From positions 280,001-344,000 of the forward strand of contig JAGYIY010000001.1 in assembly GCA_018402485.1 (NCBI GenBank): 64,000 nt of DNA, written 5' to 3'. Below are positions 19,545 through 29,043 of this stretch, piece by piece (position 1 is the first letter of the stretch; each line of letters opens with the position of its first letter). This DNA comes from Roseivirga sp. Its GTDB lineage: Bacteria > Bacteroidota > Bacteroidia > Cytophagales > Cyclobacteriaceae. Position numbers and translations under genes: made by a program. The notes under the pieces are model-generated. The model was not told the origin of the DNA. It ran no database searches and was given only the letters and a program-made list of their open reading frames with translations.

Positions 19545-22454
19545 ATGTTGAAAAAAGTTACCTTTTGCCTTACCTTCTACCTTCTTGGATGCACACCGAT
19601 CGTTGCACAATCTATCTATCATAAAATTGATACGATGGCACAACAAGCATGGGCTGACTCTGTTTTTTTGAGCTTAACACCCAAAGAACGCATCGGTCAG
19701 CTTTTTATGGTCGCTGCCTATTCTAACCGAGATGAGGCTCACGTTCAACACATTGATAGCCTAATAGCAGAGCACAACATAGGAGGACTTATTTTCTTTC
19801 AAGGCGGACCGGAACGACAAGTACAATTGAGTAACCGATATCAGAAACAAAGCAAAGTGCCTTTGGCCATTGCCATGGATGCGGAATGGGGTGTTGGAAT
19901 GCGCCTCGATAGCGTCCTTGATTTCCCCAAACAAATGACCTTAGGTGCCATCCAAGACAGCCGTTGGGTTTATGAGATGGGCAAAGAAGTTGCTCATCAG
20001 TTTCAATTGATGGGTATGCACATCAATTTTGCGCCTGTGGCTGATGTCAATGTCAATCCCAAAAACCCAGTGATAGGCTTCCGTTCTTTTGGTGAAAGTC
20101 CAGAACGGGTGGCTAAAATGTCGGCCGCCTACATGAAAGGCCTCCAAGATCATGGCATTATGGCAAATGCTAAGCACTTCCCAGGTCATGGAGATACCCA
20201 AGTGGATTCACATTACGATCTGCCCGTAATCAACCATGATAGTACACGCTTGTCAGAAATTGAATTATACCCCTTTCGAAAATTGTTTCGTGACAGTCTC
20301 ATGAGCATTATGGTAGCCCATTTACAAGTGCCAAGTTTAGATAACCGCCCAAATACACCCACAACTCTTTCCGCACCAACCGTCACCCATTTACTCAAAA
20401 ATAAGATGGGTTTTGAGGGATTGGTATTCACAGACGCCATGAACATGAAAGGTGTAGCTAAGTATTATGAACCTGGAGAGGCTGATGTAAAAGCCCTTCA
20501 AGCTGGTAATGACATTATTTTGTTTCCGGTAGATGTGGCCAAAGGCATTGACCAAGTGCAAAAAGCCATTGAAAAAGGCGAACTAGACCAAGTGTCACTC
20601 GAGGAACGAGTGATAAAAGTGTTGAAAGCCAAGTACTGGATGGGTTTACACCAACCAAAGCTCATTCCTGATCAAGGGCTAGTACATAAAATCAATAATG
20701 ACTTTGCTTTAAGCCTCAACCGCCTGCTTTACCAAAAAGCCATTACCGTGGTGAACAACAAAGAAAACTTCATTCCAGTCACCTCATTGAGGCAGCAAAC
20801 ATTTGCATCGCTTAGCTTGGGGCAGGGCGAAAGAGAAGTGTTTCAAAGGGGCTTGAATCGTTATGCAAAATTTGATCATTATGCATCCAATAAAGTCGAT
20901 AGTACCTTGTTTGCCTCACTGAGTGCATACGACCAGGTGGTAGTGAATGTACAAGGCATTACCAATAGCCCCAAAAATCAACATAATGTAAAGAACGAAG
21001 AAATTAACTTTATCCGCCGGTTACAGGAACAAACGGAGGTGATTGTGATTGCCTCAGGAAATGCTTATGCTTTGCAATATTTTCAAGGCATAGACCACCT
21101 CATTTGTACCTACGAAGACAATGAGATTATTCAAGACATTGTACCGCAAATTATTTTTGGTGGACTCAAAGCCGAGGGCAGGTTACCCATAACGGCAGGG
21201 CTTAACTACCCAGCAGGCACGGGGTATATAACAGCCTCCGCTCAACGCTTGAGCTACGGACAACCCTTAGAAGTAGGCATGTTGAAGGACAGTCTGAATA
21301 AAATTGATGATTTAGTAGAAGCCGCTATAACTGATAAGGCCACTCCCGGGGCCCAAGTTTTAGTTGTAAGAAAAGGAAAAGTAATTTTTCAAAAAAACTA
21401 TGGTTATCAGACTTACGAGAATGAACAACCAGTTACTAACAACACCATGTACGACATTGCCTCGGTCACAAAGGTTGCCGCCATTACTCAAATCCTCATG
21501 AAGCTGTACGATGAGAAAAAAGTAAACCTGAACCATCGCATTGGAGATTATTTACTTGAACTACAAGGAACAAATAAAGCCAACTTACTGATCAAAGACA
21601 TTCTGATTCATCAGGCCGGTTTGAAGCCATATATCCCTTTTTGGGAAAAAATGGTGATACCCCCCCCCGACAATACAGACGAACAGAGCAGCGGGCCAAA
21701 CCACAACTATGGTTACGAATCGTCCTTTATACCTGCATTGGCCGATTCAGTTTGGCAATGGACGATAGACTCAGACTTACTGGAAAAGCCACCTCAAAAG
21801 GAGCGCTATGAATACCTTTATTCTGATTTGGGCTATGAAATTATTTTTAAGTTGGTTTCGAGGCTGATCAACGAGCCGATAGAAACCTACCTGCAAAGAG
21901 AATTTTACGAACCTTTAGGCATGCATCAAACCGTTTATCTACCATTAGAAAAGGGTTTTTATAAAAACATAGCCCCCTCAGAGGTAGATAACTATTTTAG
22001 AAACGCGGTGATTTGTGGAGAAGTGAACGATCAAAATGCAGCATTGATGGGAGGCATAGCAGGACATGCAGGTCTTTTCAGCAATGCACAAGATTTGGCC
22101 ATTCTGATGCAAATGAATTTACAAATGGGGAATTATGGCGGGCAGCAATACTTCCAACCATGGACAGTACCCATCTTCACTTCCAAGCAGAAAGAAGACA
22201 ATCGTAGAGGGCTTGGTTGGGACAAACCCCTTACAGGAACAGAAGAAGGCCCCACAGGTAAGTTAGCGTCTGCGAGTACCTTTGGGCATACGGGATTTAC
22301 AGGAGCAGCTGTATGGGCTGACCCGCAAGAAGAACTTTTATACATTTTTCTGTGCAACCGAACTTATCCAGACAACAACAACTTTAAATTATTAGAAGGC
22401 AACATTCGTACACGCATCCAAGATTTAATATATCACTCCATCATTGAACCTTAA
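19545..22454 (+). CDS. GH3 beta-N-acetylhexosaminidase fused to a beta-lactamase-family serine hydrolase
   Basis: A 969-residue exported two-domain enzyme. Signal sequence MLKKVTFCLTFYLLGC (possible lipobox). Residues about 30-370 are a NagZ-type GH3 domain: KHFPGHGDTQVDSHYDLP carries the His/Asp acid-base loop and VFTDAMNMKGV the nucleophile Asp. A GH3 C-terminal-like domain follows. From about 580 a serine hydrolase of the beta-lactamase/esterase class has SVTK (SxxK) and YSDLGY (YxN-like). Suggested role: trimming or recycling murein fragments in the periplasm. It is followed by bshA at short distance. Confidence 0.9.
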   Translation: MLKKVTFCLTFYLLGCTPIVAQSIYHKIDTMAQQAWADSVFLSLTPKERIGQLFMVAAYSNRDEAHVQHIDSLIAEHNIGGLIFFQGGPERQVQLSNRYQKQSKVPLAIAMDAEWGVGMRLDSVLDFPKQMTLGAIQDSRWVYEMGKEVAHQFQLMGMHINFAPVADVNVNPKNPVIGFRSFGESPERVAKMSAAYMKGLQDHGIMANAKHFPGHGDTQVDSHYDLPVINHDSTRLSEIELYPFRKLFRDSLMSIMVAHLQVPSLDNRPNTPTTLSAPTVTHLLKNKMGFEGLVFTDAMNMKGVAKYYEPGEADVKALQAGNDIILFPVDVAKGIDQVQKAIEKGELDQVSLEERVIKVLKAKYWMGLHQPKLIPDQGLVHKINNDFALSLNRLLYQKAITVVNNKENFIPVTSLRQQTFASLSLGQGEREVFQRGLNRYAKFDHYASNKVDSTLFASLSAYDQVVVNVQGITNSPKNQHNVKNEEINFIRRLQEQTEVIVIASGNAYALQYFQGIDHLICTYEDNEIIQDIVPQIIFGGLKAEGRLPITAGLNYPAGTGYITASAQRLSYGQPLEVGMLKDSLNKIDDLVEAAITDKATPGAQVLVVRKGKVIFQKNYGYQTYENEQPVTNNTMYDIASVTKVAAITQILMKLYDEKKVNLNHRIGDYLLELQGTNKANLLIKDILIHQAGLKPYIPFWEKMVIPPPDNTDEQSSGPNHNYGYESSFIPALADSVWQWTIDSDLLEKPPQKERYEYLYSDLGYEIIFKLVSRLINEPIETYLQREFYEPLGMHQTVYLPLEKGFYKNIAPSEVDNYFRNAVICGEVNDQNAALMGGIAGHAGLFSNAQDLAILMQMNLQMGNYGGQQYFQPWTVPIFTSKQKEDNRRGLGWDKPLTGTEEGPTGKLASASTFGHTGFTGAAVWADPQEELLYIFLCNRTYPDNNNFKLLEGNIRTRIQDLIYHSIIEP

Positions 22455-22494
22455 CAGAACTAAAGCAGTTGAATTAGGGATTTATCAGAAACCC

Positions 22495-23637
22495 ATGAAA
22501 ATAGGAATTGTATGTTACCCCACCTTTGGGGGGAGTGGTGTTGTTGCTACTGAATTAGGCAAGGGCTTAGCCAAAAATGGTCATGAAGTACATTTCATTA
22601 CCTATTCTCAGCCCACGAGGTTAGATTTTTTCAACGAAAATTTATTTTACCACGAAGTAGATTTTCGATCTTACCCGCTTTTCAAATACCCACCTTACGA
22701 ATTAGCACTTTCTAGTAAAATGGTAGATGTTGTCAAAAATGAAAAGTTAGATCTGCTGCATGTTCATTACGCTATTCCACATGCTTCAGCTGCCATTTTA
22801 GCGCGTCAAATTCTTCAAACCGAAGGAATTCACGTTCCGGTAGTCACCACCTTACACGGCACCGACATTACCTTGGTTGGAAAAGACCCTTCCTATGAGC
22901 CGGTAGTTACCTACAGCATCAATCAGTCAGATGGCGTTACCGCTGTATCTGAAGACCTGAAGAATGATACCTACAAGCACTTTAATGTACAAAAAGAAAT
23001 TGAGGTCATTCCCAACTTCATTGACCTGAGTAAATTCCAAAAACAACGCAAAGATCATTTCAAGCTCGCCATTTGTCCCAATGGGGAAAAACTCATTGTG
23101 CACACATCAAATTTTAGGCAAGTAAAACGCGTCGATGATGTTGTGAGGATTTTTCATAAAGTAAATCAAAGCATACCTTCTCGCCTATTATTGGTAGGCG
23201 ACGGTCCTGAGCGAAACAACATTGAAAACTTATGCCGTGATCTGGATATTTACGAAGAAGTGCGGTTTCTCGGTAAGCTAGAAGCTGTTGAAGAAGTACT
23301 ATCCGTAGCAGACCTTTTCATTATGCCTTCTGAAAAAGAAAGTTTTGGCTTAGCAGCTTTGGAGGCCATGGCTTGTGAAGTACCCGTAATCTCATCCAAT
23401 GCAGGAGGAATTCCGGAATTAAATATTAATGGCATATCTGGGTTTACCTCCAAAGTAGGCGACATTGAAGAAATGACAAAAAATGCCTTGCATGTTTTGG
23501 ATGATAACAACCTTCTTACTTTTAAAGAAAGCGCATTGAATAGGGCCAAAGAGTTTGAAATGGGTAAGATTTTACCTCTGTATGAAGCATTTTATCAAAA
23601 AGTATCTGAGTTACACCTAACCGCTGCAAAATCATGA
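22495..23637 (+). CDS. bshA: N-acetyl-alpha-D-glucosaminyl L-malate synthase BshA
   Basis: GT4 glycosyltransferase expected to join GlcNAc from UDP-GlcNAc to L-malate, the first step of bacillithiol synthesis. The N-terminus MKIGIVCYPTFGGSGVVATELG is characteristic of BshA. LHVHYAIPHASAA and the nucleotide-sugar motif PSEKESFGLAALEAMACEVPVI are also present. Start at ATG 22495; a TTG-initiated form from 22444 would overlap the upstream GH3 gene and add 17 unconserved residues. It overlaps the next gene by 4 bp (ATGA). bshB and bshC are not in this window. Confidence 0.93.
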   Translation: MKIGIVCYPTFGGSGVVATELGKGLAKNGHEVHFITYSQPTRLDFFNENLFYHEVDFRSYPLFKYPPYELALSSKMVDVVKNEKLDLLHVHYAIPHASAAILARQILQTEGIHVPVVTTLHGTDITLVGKDPSYEPVVTYSINQSDGVTAVSEDLKNDTYKHFNVQKEIEVIPNFIDLSKFQKQRKDHFKLAICPNGEKLIVHTSNFRQVKRVDDVVRIFHKVNQSIPSRLLLVGDGPERNNIENLCRDLDIYEEVRFLGKLEAVEEVLSVADLFIMPSEKESFGLAALEAMACEVPVISSNAGGIPELNINGISGFTSKVGDIEEMTKNALHVLDDNNLLTFKESALNRAKEFEMGKILPLYEAFYQKVSELHLTAAKS

Positions 23638-24416
23638 CATGCGCTATCATAGGATGTGGCTGGTTGGGTCTTCCGTTGGCAAAACACTGGGTTTCTCTAG
23701 GACACAAGGTAAAAGGAAGTACCACGAAGGCATCGAAACTGAAGCTTTTAGAGGACTCAAACATTACCCCTTACTTGCTTGACTTAACAGAACCTAGCAA
23801 AGCAAAAGCTCAAGGGCTTTTTCAAACGGAATTGGCCTTTGTCAATATACCGCCACAGGGTAAGGTACAGAGCCCTAAAGACTACGCCACGCAAATCAAA
23901 ACTTTGGTCGAAGCATTGGAGAAAGGAGGATGCACTAAAATCATTTTCATCAGTTCTACCTCCTATTATCCTAATACCAATGACTGGGTGACCCTAAAGA
24001 CTACTTTCGACTTGGGCAATGGCTCAAAAAAAGCTATAGTTTTGGCAGAACAGGCAATAAAAACCTTCTCTGGAGACGTGGTAATTTTGCGAAGTGGAGG
24101 CTTAATGGGTAAGGACCGTATTCCCGGTCAATGGTTTGCAGCCAAAAAAACAGAAGGTGCCGACACCCCTGTCAATTACATTCACCAAGAAGATGCTATC
24201 CGAATAGCCTCAGAGCTGATAGAAGAGTGGCCCACCGGGAAAAACATCTATAACCTTGTTAGCCCCGATCATGCCACAAGAAAAAGTGTACACGAGGCCA
24301 TGGCCAAAAAATATGGATTTGAACCCCCAATATGGGTTCAACCTGCTATTAAAAATTTTAAGATTGTAGAAAGCAGTTTCAAAGACCACCAATTAAAATC
24401 TCCATTGCTCTTTTAA
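23634..24416 (+). CDS. NAD(P)-binding Rossmann protein (SDR/YeeZ-like epimerase)
   Basis: A 260-residue Rossmann protein starting with the dinucleotide-binding motif IIGCGWLGLPLAKH. Strands such as ITPYLLDL and KIIFISSTSYYPN place it in the extended-SDR/YeeZ group. A serine pair plus Tyr in SSTSYYPN could be the catalytic SxxxY region, but YxxxK is not clear. Overlap with bshA (ATGA) suggests translational coupling. Substrate unknown. Its 3' end overlaps a small convergent gene by 4 bp. Confidence 0.8.
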   Translation: MTCAIIGCGWLGLPLAKHWVSLGHKVKGSTTKASKLKLLEDSNITPYLLDLTEPSKAKAQGLFQTELAFVNIPPQGKVQSPKDYATQIKTLVEALEKGGCTKIIFISSTSYYPNTNDWVTLKTTFDLGNGSKKAIVLAEQAIKTFSGDVVILRSGGLMGKDRIPGQWFAAKKTEGADTPVNYIHQEDAIRIASELIEEWPTGKNIYNLVSPDHATRKSVHEAMAKKYGFEPPIWVQPAIKNFKIVESSFKDHQLKSPLLF

Positions 24417-24589
24417 AGGACTAGCTCATTGATGAAAGTCTTCCCAGCTCTGAGTTTCTTGTTGGCCCGAATGGTAAGTAATCTATTTTTGATTCTTTCG
24501 TAGCGCTCCAACTCCTGCAATGCTTCTTGAAAACCTTTTTGATACAATTCAGGAGTCAATACAGCAGGTTTTGAAAATTTAGATGTCAT
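24413..24589 (-). CDS. 58-residue small basic protein, unknown function
   Basis: A short open frame from ATG 24589 to TAA at 24413. It encodes a highly charged helical protein with segments MTSKFSKPAVLTPELYQKGF, QEALQELERYERIKNRLLTI and RANKKLRAGKTFINELVL. The run of Leu, Glu and Arg suggests one amphipathic helix. It fills the gap downstream of the MerR gene on the same strand, and its stop overlaps the convergent Rossmann gene by 4 bp. No family recognised. The tight fit between neighbours and coding-like composition support it. Confidence 0.6.
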   Translation of the reverse strand: MTSKFSKPAVLTPELYQKGFQEALQELERYERIKNRLLTIRANKKLRAGKTFINELVL

Positions 24590-24683
24590 ATTTTGAATTA
24601 GGTAGTCTATTGAACGATTTGGCTATTAACAATGTATTTATGTTAAAAGGTTCAAAACCTTTTTAAAAAATACTTAGTCGTTA

Positions 24684-25583
24684 TCATTCAGTACCTTCTG
24701 AAATTAATGCCTTCAAGTCATCCATTTGAACAATCCTTTGAACATTCTTTGGGTATTCTAATTCTTCCATAAAATAAGGATTACCTGCCAATAATATTTG
24801 CTGTTGCGCAAAGGCTTCTGATAATCGATAGACATATGCTTGCGTGTCTATTTTAGAAGCCGGTGCTTTTATTACGGTAACTAAAGCATCAGGCCTTACA
24901 ATACGTGATGCCTCCTTTAGGTCATCAAATGGAATATCTTCTCCCAAATAAACACACGACTGACCTTTACTTTTGAGCAGATACATATACATCAAAATTA
25001 AAAGGTCTTGAAATTCTGATTTAGGCAAAAAGAGTAAATAACGCTCCCTTGATTGTGATGCTTGTCCAAGACCATCAATTGCCACAATGATTTTTTGGCG
25101 TATCAACTGGTAAATAAAATGTTCTTTTGCTGTAGAAACTTCCCCCGTTCGCCACATGATACCAATTCGATTCAAAAAGGGGTAAATTACTTCTTTTAGG
25201 GTATCTTCAAAACTACGCTGTAACAAACACGAGGCGAGAACTTTCTCGAATCGAGATTCGTCAAGTTCAAGCATAGACAAGACAAAAGCATTGATTTTAA
25301 CTTCTAACTGATTCTCCTTATGCGTACCGGCCATGTCTGAAATTTCATTTACCTTGGCCACAAATTCGCTGGGGGTTAGCTCTTTTATTTGGGAAATGCT
25401 TAACCCTTTGGAAAGCAATAAGGTAATATTTAATACTTGCTTTAGTTGCTCCTCAGTATACAAGCGCTTGTTATTATCATCTCTTTCGGGTTGTAGTATA
25501 TCAAAGCGGTTTTCCCAACTACGCAAGGTATGTGCTTTTATCCCCGAAAATCTTTCGATGTATTTGATGGAATATTTTTTCAT
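24684..25583 (-). CDS. MerR-family regulator with cobalamin-binding-like C-terminal domain
   Basis: The N-terminal MerR winged helix (YSIKYIERFSGIKAHTLRSWENRFDILQPERD...RLYTEEQLKQV) is followed by a helical B12-cap-like domain with W-x9-EH (MWRTGEVSTAKEH) and a Rossmann-type domain. This is the CarH/LitR architecture, used elsewhere as a light-sensing repressor with adenosylcobalamin. The lower-ligand His of the B12 motif (ExHxxG) appears to be Gln here (SEFQDLL), so B12 binding is doubtful. Start at ATG 25583. It is divergent from the VWA/MoxR operon with a gap of about 154 bp, making that operon a candidate target. Confidence 0.85.
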   Translation of the reverse strand: MKKYSIKYIERFSGIKAHTLRSWENRFDILQPERDDNNKRLYTEEQLKQVLNITLLLSKGLSISQIKELTPSEFVAKVNEISDMAGTHKENQLEVKINAFVLSMLELDESRFEKVLASCLLQRSFEDTLKEVIYPFLNRIGIMWRTGEVSTAKEHFIYQLIRQKIIVAIDGLGQASQSRERYLLFLPKSEFQDLLILMYMYLLKSKGQSCVYLGEDIPFDDLKEASRIVRPDALVTVIKAPASKIDTQAYVYRLSEAFAQQQILLAGNPYFMEELEYPKNVQRIVQMDDLKALISEGTE

Positions 25584-25737
25584 TCCGTAAACAATTATTC
25601 TCAATTCAACCTATGGGCTTATAACTCCTCCATTTCATGGGCTTGCCCTTACAGGCCCAAGAATGATTCTAACTTTTAAGGTTCTTTTATTACTTTACTC
25701 TTAAACCAATTCTCTATTTACAGCGTTGTGTAAACTT

Positions 25738-26835
25738 ATGAAAGGATACCGCTTTTCAAAATTTATTCCGCAAAAAGCACAAGGAAAATCAGAGTTTGAC
25801 AACCTATTGGATATCTTTTTGCAATTGGTAAGTATTACCGGTGGAGATGTTGCGGAAGCACTGGCTTGGCTGACTAATTTAGATAAAGAATATAAGCTTA
25901 CAGATAGCAAATATGGCATGGGCGACTTTATCGATGAACTTAAAGAAAAAGGTTACATCAGTGAAGATAATCCTGATGGAAAATTTGAGGTTACAGGTAA
26001 AGCTGGTCAGCAAATTAGAAAATCGGCTTTAGAAGAAATTTTTGGGCAACTAAAAAAAGGTGGAAAAGGTCAGCATCGTACCAAATCCACTGGGCAAGGC
26101 GACGAAGCAGGCACAGACCGAAGGCCTTTTGAGTTCGGTGATAACTTACAGCAAATAGCGATGACCGACAGCATTCGAAATGCTCAAATAAACCATGGTT
26201 TTGGTGATTTTGTGATGACTGAGAATGATTTAGAAGTTGTTGAGAACGAGTTCAAAACCCAGACATCTACCGTTCTAATGATTGATATTTCTCATTCTAT
26301 GATTTTATACGGAGAAGACCGCATTACACCAGCTAAAAAAACAGCAATGGCTTTGGCGGAACTCATCACAACAAAGTACCCCAAAGACACACTGGATGTT
26401 ATTGTTTTTGGAAATGACGCCTGGCAAATACAGATCAAAGATCTTCCATTTCTACAAGTTGGCCCTTACCATACCAATACCATTGCAGGACTAGAACTAG
26501 CCATGGATATATTGCGAAGAAGGAAAAACACCAACAAGCAGATTTTCATGATTACCGATGGCAAACCGACTTGCATGAAAGTAGGTATTAAGTACTACAA
26601 AAATGCCTTCGGTTTAGACCCCAAAATCTTTAACAAAACCTTGAATTTGGCGAGTCAATGTCGCAAGTTAAAAATACCTATCACCACTTTTATGATTGCC
26701 TCTGACCCGTACCTGAAGCAATTCGTTCAAGACTTTACAAAGGCCAACAATGGCAATGCTTATTACAGTAGCTTAAAAGGCCTAGGACATCTTATTTTTG
26801 AAGATTACAAAAACAACAGAAGAAAATCACTTTAA
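25738..26835 (+). CDS. VWA-domain protein
   Basis: Protein of 365 residues from ATG 25738 (a TTG 12 bp upstream is in frame). The N-terminal part is helical and charged. A von Willebrand A domain follows with a complete MIDAS: DISHSM, the Thr in HTNTIAG and the Asp in ITDGKPT. No signal peptide is seen, so it is probably cytoplasmic. It lies 3 bp upstream of an AAA+ gene of the Mg-chelatase I/MoxR type, the usual VWA-AAA+ partnership, where the ATPase remodels targets bound by the VWA protein. Target unknown. Confidence 0.88.
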   Translation: MKGYRFSKFIPQKAQGKSEFDNLLDIFLQLVSITGGDVAEALAWLTNLDKEYKLTDSKYGMGDFIDELKEKGYISEDNPDGKFEVTGKAGQQIRKSALEEIFGQLKKGGKGQHRTKSTGQGDEAGTDRRPFEFGDNLQQIAMTDSIRNAQINHGFGDFVMTENDLEVVENEFKTQTSTVLMIDISHSMILYGEDRITPAKKTAMALAELITTKYPKDTLDVIVFGNDAWQIQIKDLPFLQVGPYHTNTIAGLELAMDILRRRKNTNKQIFMITDGKPTCMKVGIKYYKNAFGLDPKIFNKTLNLASQCRKLKIPITTFMIASDPYLKQFVQDFTKANNGNAYYSSLKGLGHLIFEDYKNNRRKSL

Positions 26836-26838
26836 CAA

Positions 26839-28359
26839 ATGGATTACAAATCATTGACCACAGATCAATTACTTAAGATAGATACACTCGGTGAGCTGAA
26901 AGCCTCCGGGTACGAACCCCAATCCATTAAGGACGAGCTTCGCGATAATCTAATGACTAAAATCCGTAGAGGAGAGACTACTTTTGAGGGCATTTGGGGG
27001 TATGAAGACACGGTTATTCCTGATATAGAACGTGCCATTCTCTCTAAGCATAATATGAATTTACTAGGATTAAGGGGGCAAGCGAAAACACGAATTGCGC
27101 GTCAGATGACAGCGCTTTTAGATGAATATATCCCTGTAGTTGCCGGAAGTGAACTCAATGATGATCCACTCCAACCCATTTCAAGGTATGCCAAAGACCA
27201 AGTCAATCAACATGGTGATCAAACCCCGATTACTTGGATGCACCGATCAGAGCGCTATGCCGAGAAACTAGCTACTCCCGACGTGTCTATTGCTGATTTA
27301 ATCGGTGATGTAGATCCCATTAAGGCTGCTTCCTTGAAATTACCTTACTCTGATGAGCGAGTGATACACTATGGGCTTGTGCCACATTCTCACCGTTGTA
27401 TTTTTGTCATCAACGAGTTACCTGATCTGCAAGCACGCATTCAAGTAGCACTATTCAATATTCTTCAGGAAGGAGACATTCAAATCCGGGGTTTCAAATT
27501 ACGGCTTCCCCTCGACATACAATTTGTTTTTACTGCTAACCCAGAAGACTACACCAACAGGGGTAGTATTGTAACGCCATTGAAAGATAGAATTGACTCT
27601 CAGATTTTAACCCATTACCCAAAATCCAGAGAAATAAGTAAGCAAATTACAATTCAAGAAGCACGCATTAAGGAGGCCCAAAAAGCCAATATTAGCCTCA
27701 CCCCTTTGGCTCAAGATTTAATAGAACAAGTTGCCATAGAAGCCCGAAACAGTGAATATGTAGATGAGAAAAGTGGTGTGTCTGCACGTTTGACGATTTC
27801 TGCTTTCGAGAATCTTATGAGTGCAGCGGAGCGCAGAATGCTCATTAATAAAGAAAAAAATACGCATGTTCGCATAGCTGATTTTATCGGGGTCATCCCT
27901 GCTATTACGGGCAAAGTAGAGCTGGTATATGAAGGAGAACAAGAAGGTTCAGGAATTGTTGCCCATAACCTGGTAGGAAAAGCCGTACGCAGTCTATTCA
28001 CCGATTATTTCCCCAAACCTGACGAGAGGAAAAAAGACCAAGAAAGAACAAACAACGAATATAAAGACATCATTGAATGGTTTGGTGAAGGATATACCCT
28101 CGATTTAATCAATGACCTTTCAAACGATGCCTATGAAAAGGCACTGAGGGTCGTACCTGGTCTTTCTCAATTGGTAGACAAACATCACAAAAAGTCCTCA
28201 AAAGCAGACAAACTTTTCCTGATGGAATTTGTCTTGCATGGACTTTCCGAATACAGCAAGTTAAGTAAAACGGGGCTAGATACAGGTACGCGATTCAAAG
28301 ATCTGCTAAGCAGTATGTTTTCCATGCCCGATATGGATGACTTATCTGAAGATGAGTAA
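26839..28359 (+). CDS. MoxR / Mg-chelatase subunit I-like AAA+ ATPase
   Basis: A 506-residue AAA+ protein. The Walker A-like motif is GLRGQAKTRIAR, and the Walker B region reads CIFVINELPDL, with Asn where many AAA+ proteins have Asp. NILQEGDIQIRGF (helix-2 insert) and TANPEDYTNRG (sensor 1) place it near BchI/MoxR. The NELPD form is, from memory, typical of this subgroup. An extra C-terminal helical domain of roughly 130 residues is present. It is coupled to the VWA gene and followed after 30 bp by the AlbA_2 gene. It is not a true chlorophyll gene. Confidence 0.87.
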   Translation: MDYKSLTTDQLLKIDTLGELKASGYEPQSIKDELRDNLMTKIRRGETTFEGIWGYEDTVIPDIERAILSKHNMNLLGLRGQAKTRIARQMTALLDEYIPVVAGSELNDDPLQPISRYAKDQVNQHGDQTPITWMHRSERYAEKLATPDVSIADLIGDVDPIKAASLKLPYSDERVIHYGLVPHSHRCIFVINELPDLQARIQVALFNILQEGDIQIRGFKLRLPLDIQFVFTANPEDYTNRGSIVTPLKDRIDSQILTHYPKSREISKQITIQEARIKEAQKANISLTPLAQDLIEQVAIEARNSEYVDEKSGVSARLTISAFENLMSAAERRMLINKEKNTHVRIADFIGVIPAITGKVELVYEGEQEGSGIVAHNLVGKAVRSLFTDYFPKPDERKKDQERTNNEYKDIIEWFGEGYTLDLINDLSNDAYEKALRVVPGLSQLVDKHHKKSSKADKLFLMEFVLHGLSEYSKLSKTGLDTGTRFKDLLSSMFSMPDMDDLSEDE

Positions 28360-28389
28360 TGCATATGGCAGTAGTAAAATACCATCATA

Positions 28390-29043
28390 ATGACTTTGAA
28401 AGACGTAGAAATGCTGACGCGCCATGGGGAAAACGGCAGGTTGGAATTCAAAAAGAAAGCCAACCACCCCGATAAAATTATCAAGGAAGTGGTTGCCTTC
28501 GCCAATACCCGAGGGGGTCAATTGATACTAGGGGTAGATGACGATGGTACGGTTTCAGGAGTGCGTAACATCGATGGTGAAGCCTTTCTTGTCGAACAAG
28601 CCATACGCGAATTGGTTCGGCCAGTCTTATCGTATCAGGTAGAAATGATTCCTGTAAATGCCAAGAAAGGATTGGCTATTTTTCATATTGCCGAAAGCAC
28701 CAAAAAGCCTCACTTTGTAAAAGAGGCCTCAAATGTTAGAAAAGGTACCGCCTTTGTAAGGCACAACGATGAAAGTGTGAAAGCCAGTCGTGAAATGCGA
28801 GAAATCATGCAAAGGAGGCTCAAAAACAAAGATGTTCAGTTCACTTATGGTGAAAAAGAAAGGTTTTTAATGGCCTATTTGGATGAAAATAGCTACATTG
28901 GTTTACATGAATTCTGTCAACTAGCAAAAATACCAAAGTATTTTGCCTCGCGTACTTTGATACGTCTGGTTTTGGCAAATGTGTTAGATATACTACCTCA
29001 AGCTGGTAAAGACCTGTATTTTTTAAAACCCAGAAAGTTATGA
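28390..29043 (+). CDS. AlbA_2 (Schlafen-like) domain putative DNA-binding/ATPase protein
   Basis: A 217-residue protein with an N-terminal AlbA_2 domain: ENGRLEFKKKANHPDKIIKEVVAFANTRGGQLILGVDDDG is the signature. A C-terminal segment (YLDENSYIGLHEFCQLAKIPKYFASRTLIRLVLANVL) looks like a winged helix. In other systems AlbA_2 proteins are regulators or nucleases; the role here is unknown. It overlaps the SYLF gene by 4 bp (ATGA) and belongs to the VWA-MoxR operon. Confidence 0.82.
   Translation: MTLKDVEMLTRHGENGRLEFKKKANHPDKIIKEVVAFANTRGGQLILGVDDDGTVSGVRNIDGEAFLVEQAIRELVRPVLSYQVEMIPVNAKKGLAIFHIAESTKKPHFVKEASNVRKGTAFVRHNDESVKASREMREIMQRRLKNKDVQFTYGEKERFLMAYLDENSYIGLHEFCQLAKIPKYFASRTLIRLVLANVLDILPQAGKDLYFLKPRKL

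Noticed and set aside
26839..28359. Chlorophyll-type magnesium chelatase
   Set aside because: No BchD/BchH partners and the NELPD motif and context fit a MoxR-like chaperone ATPase instead.
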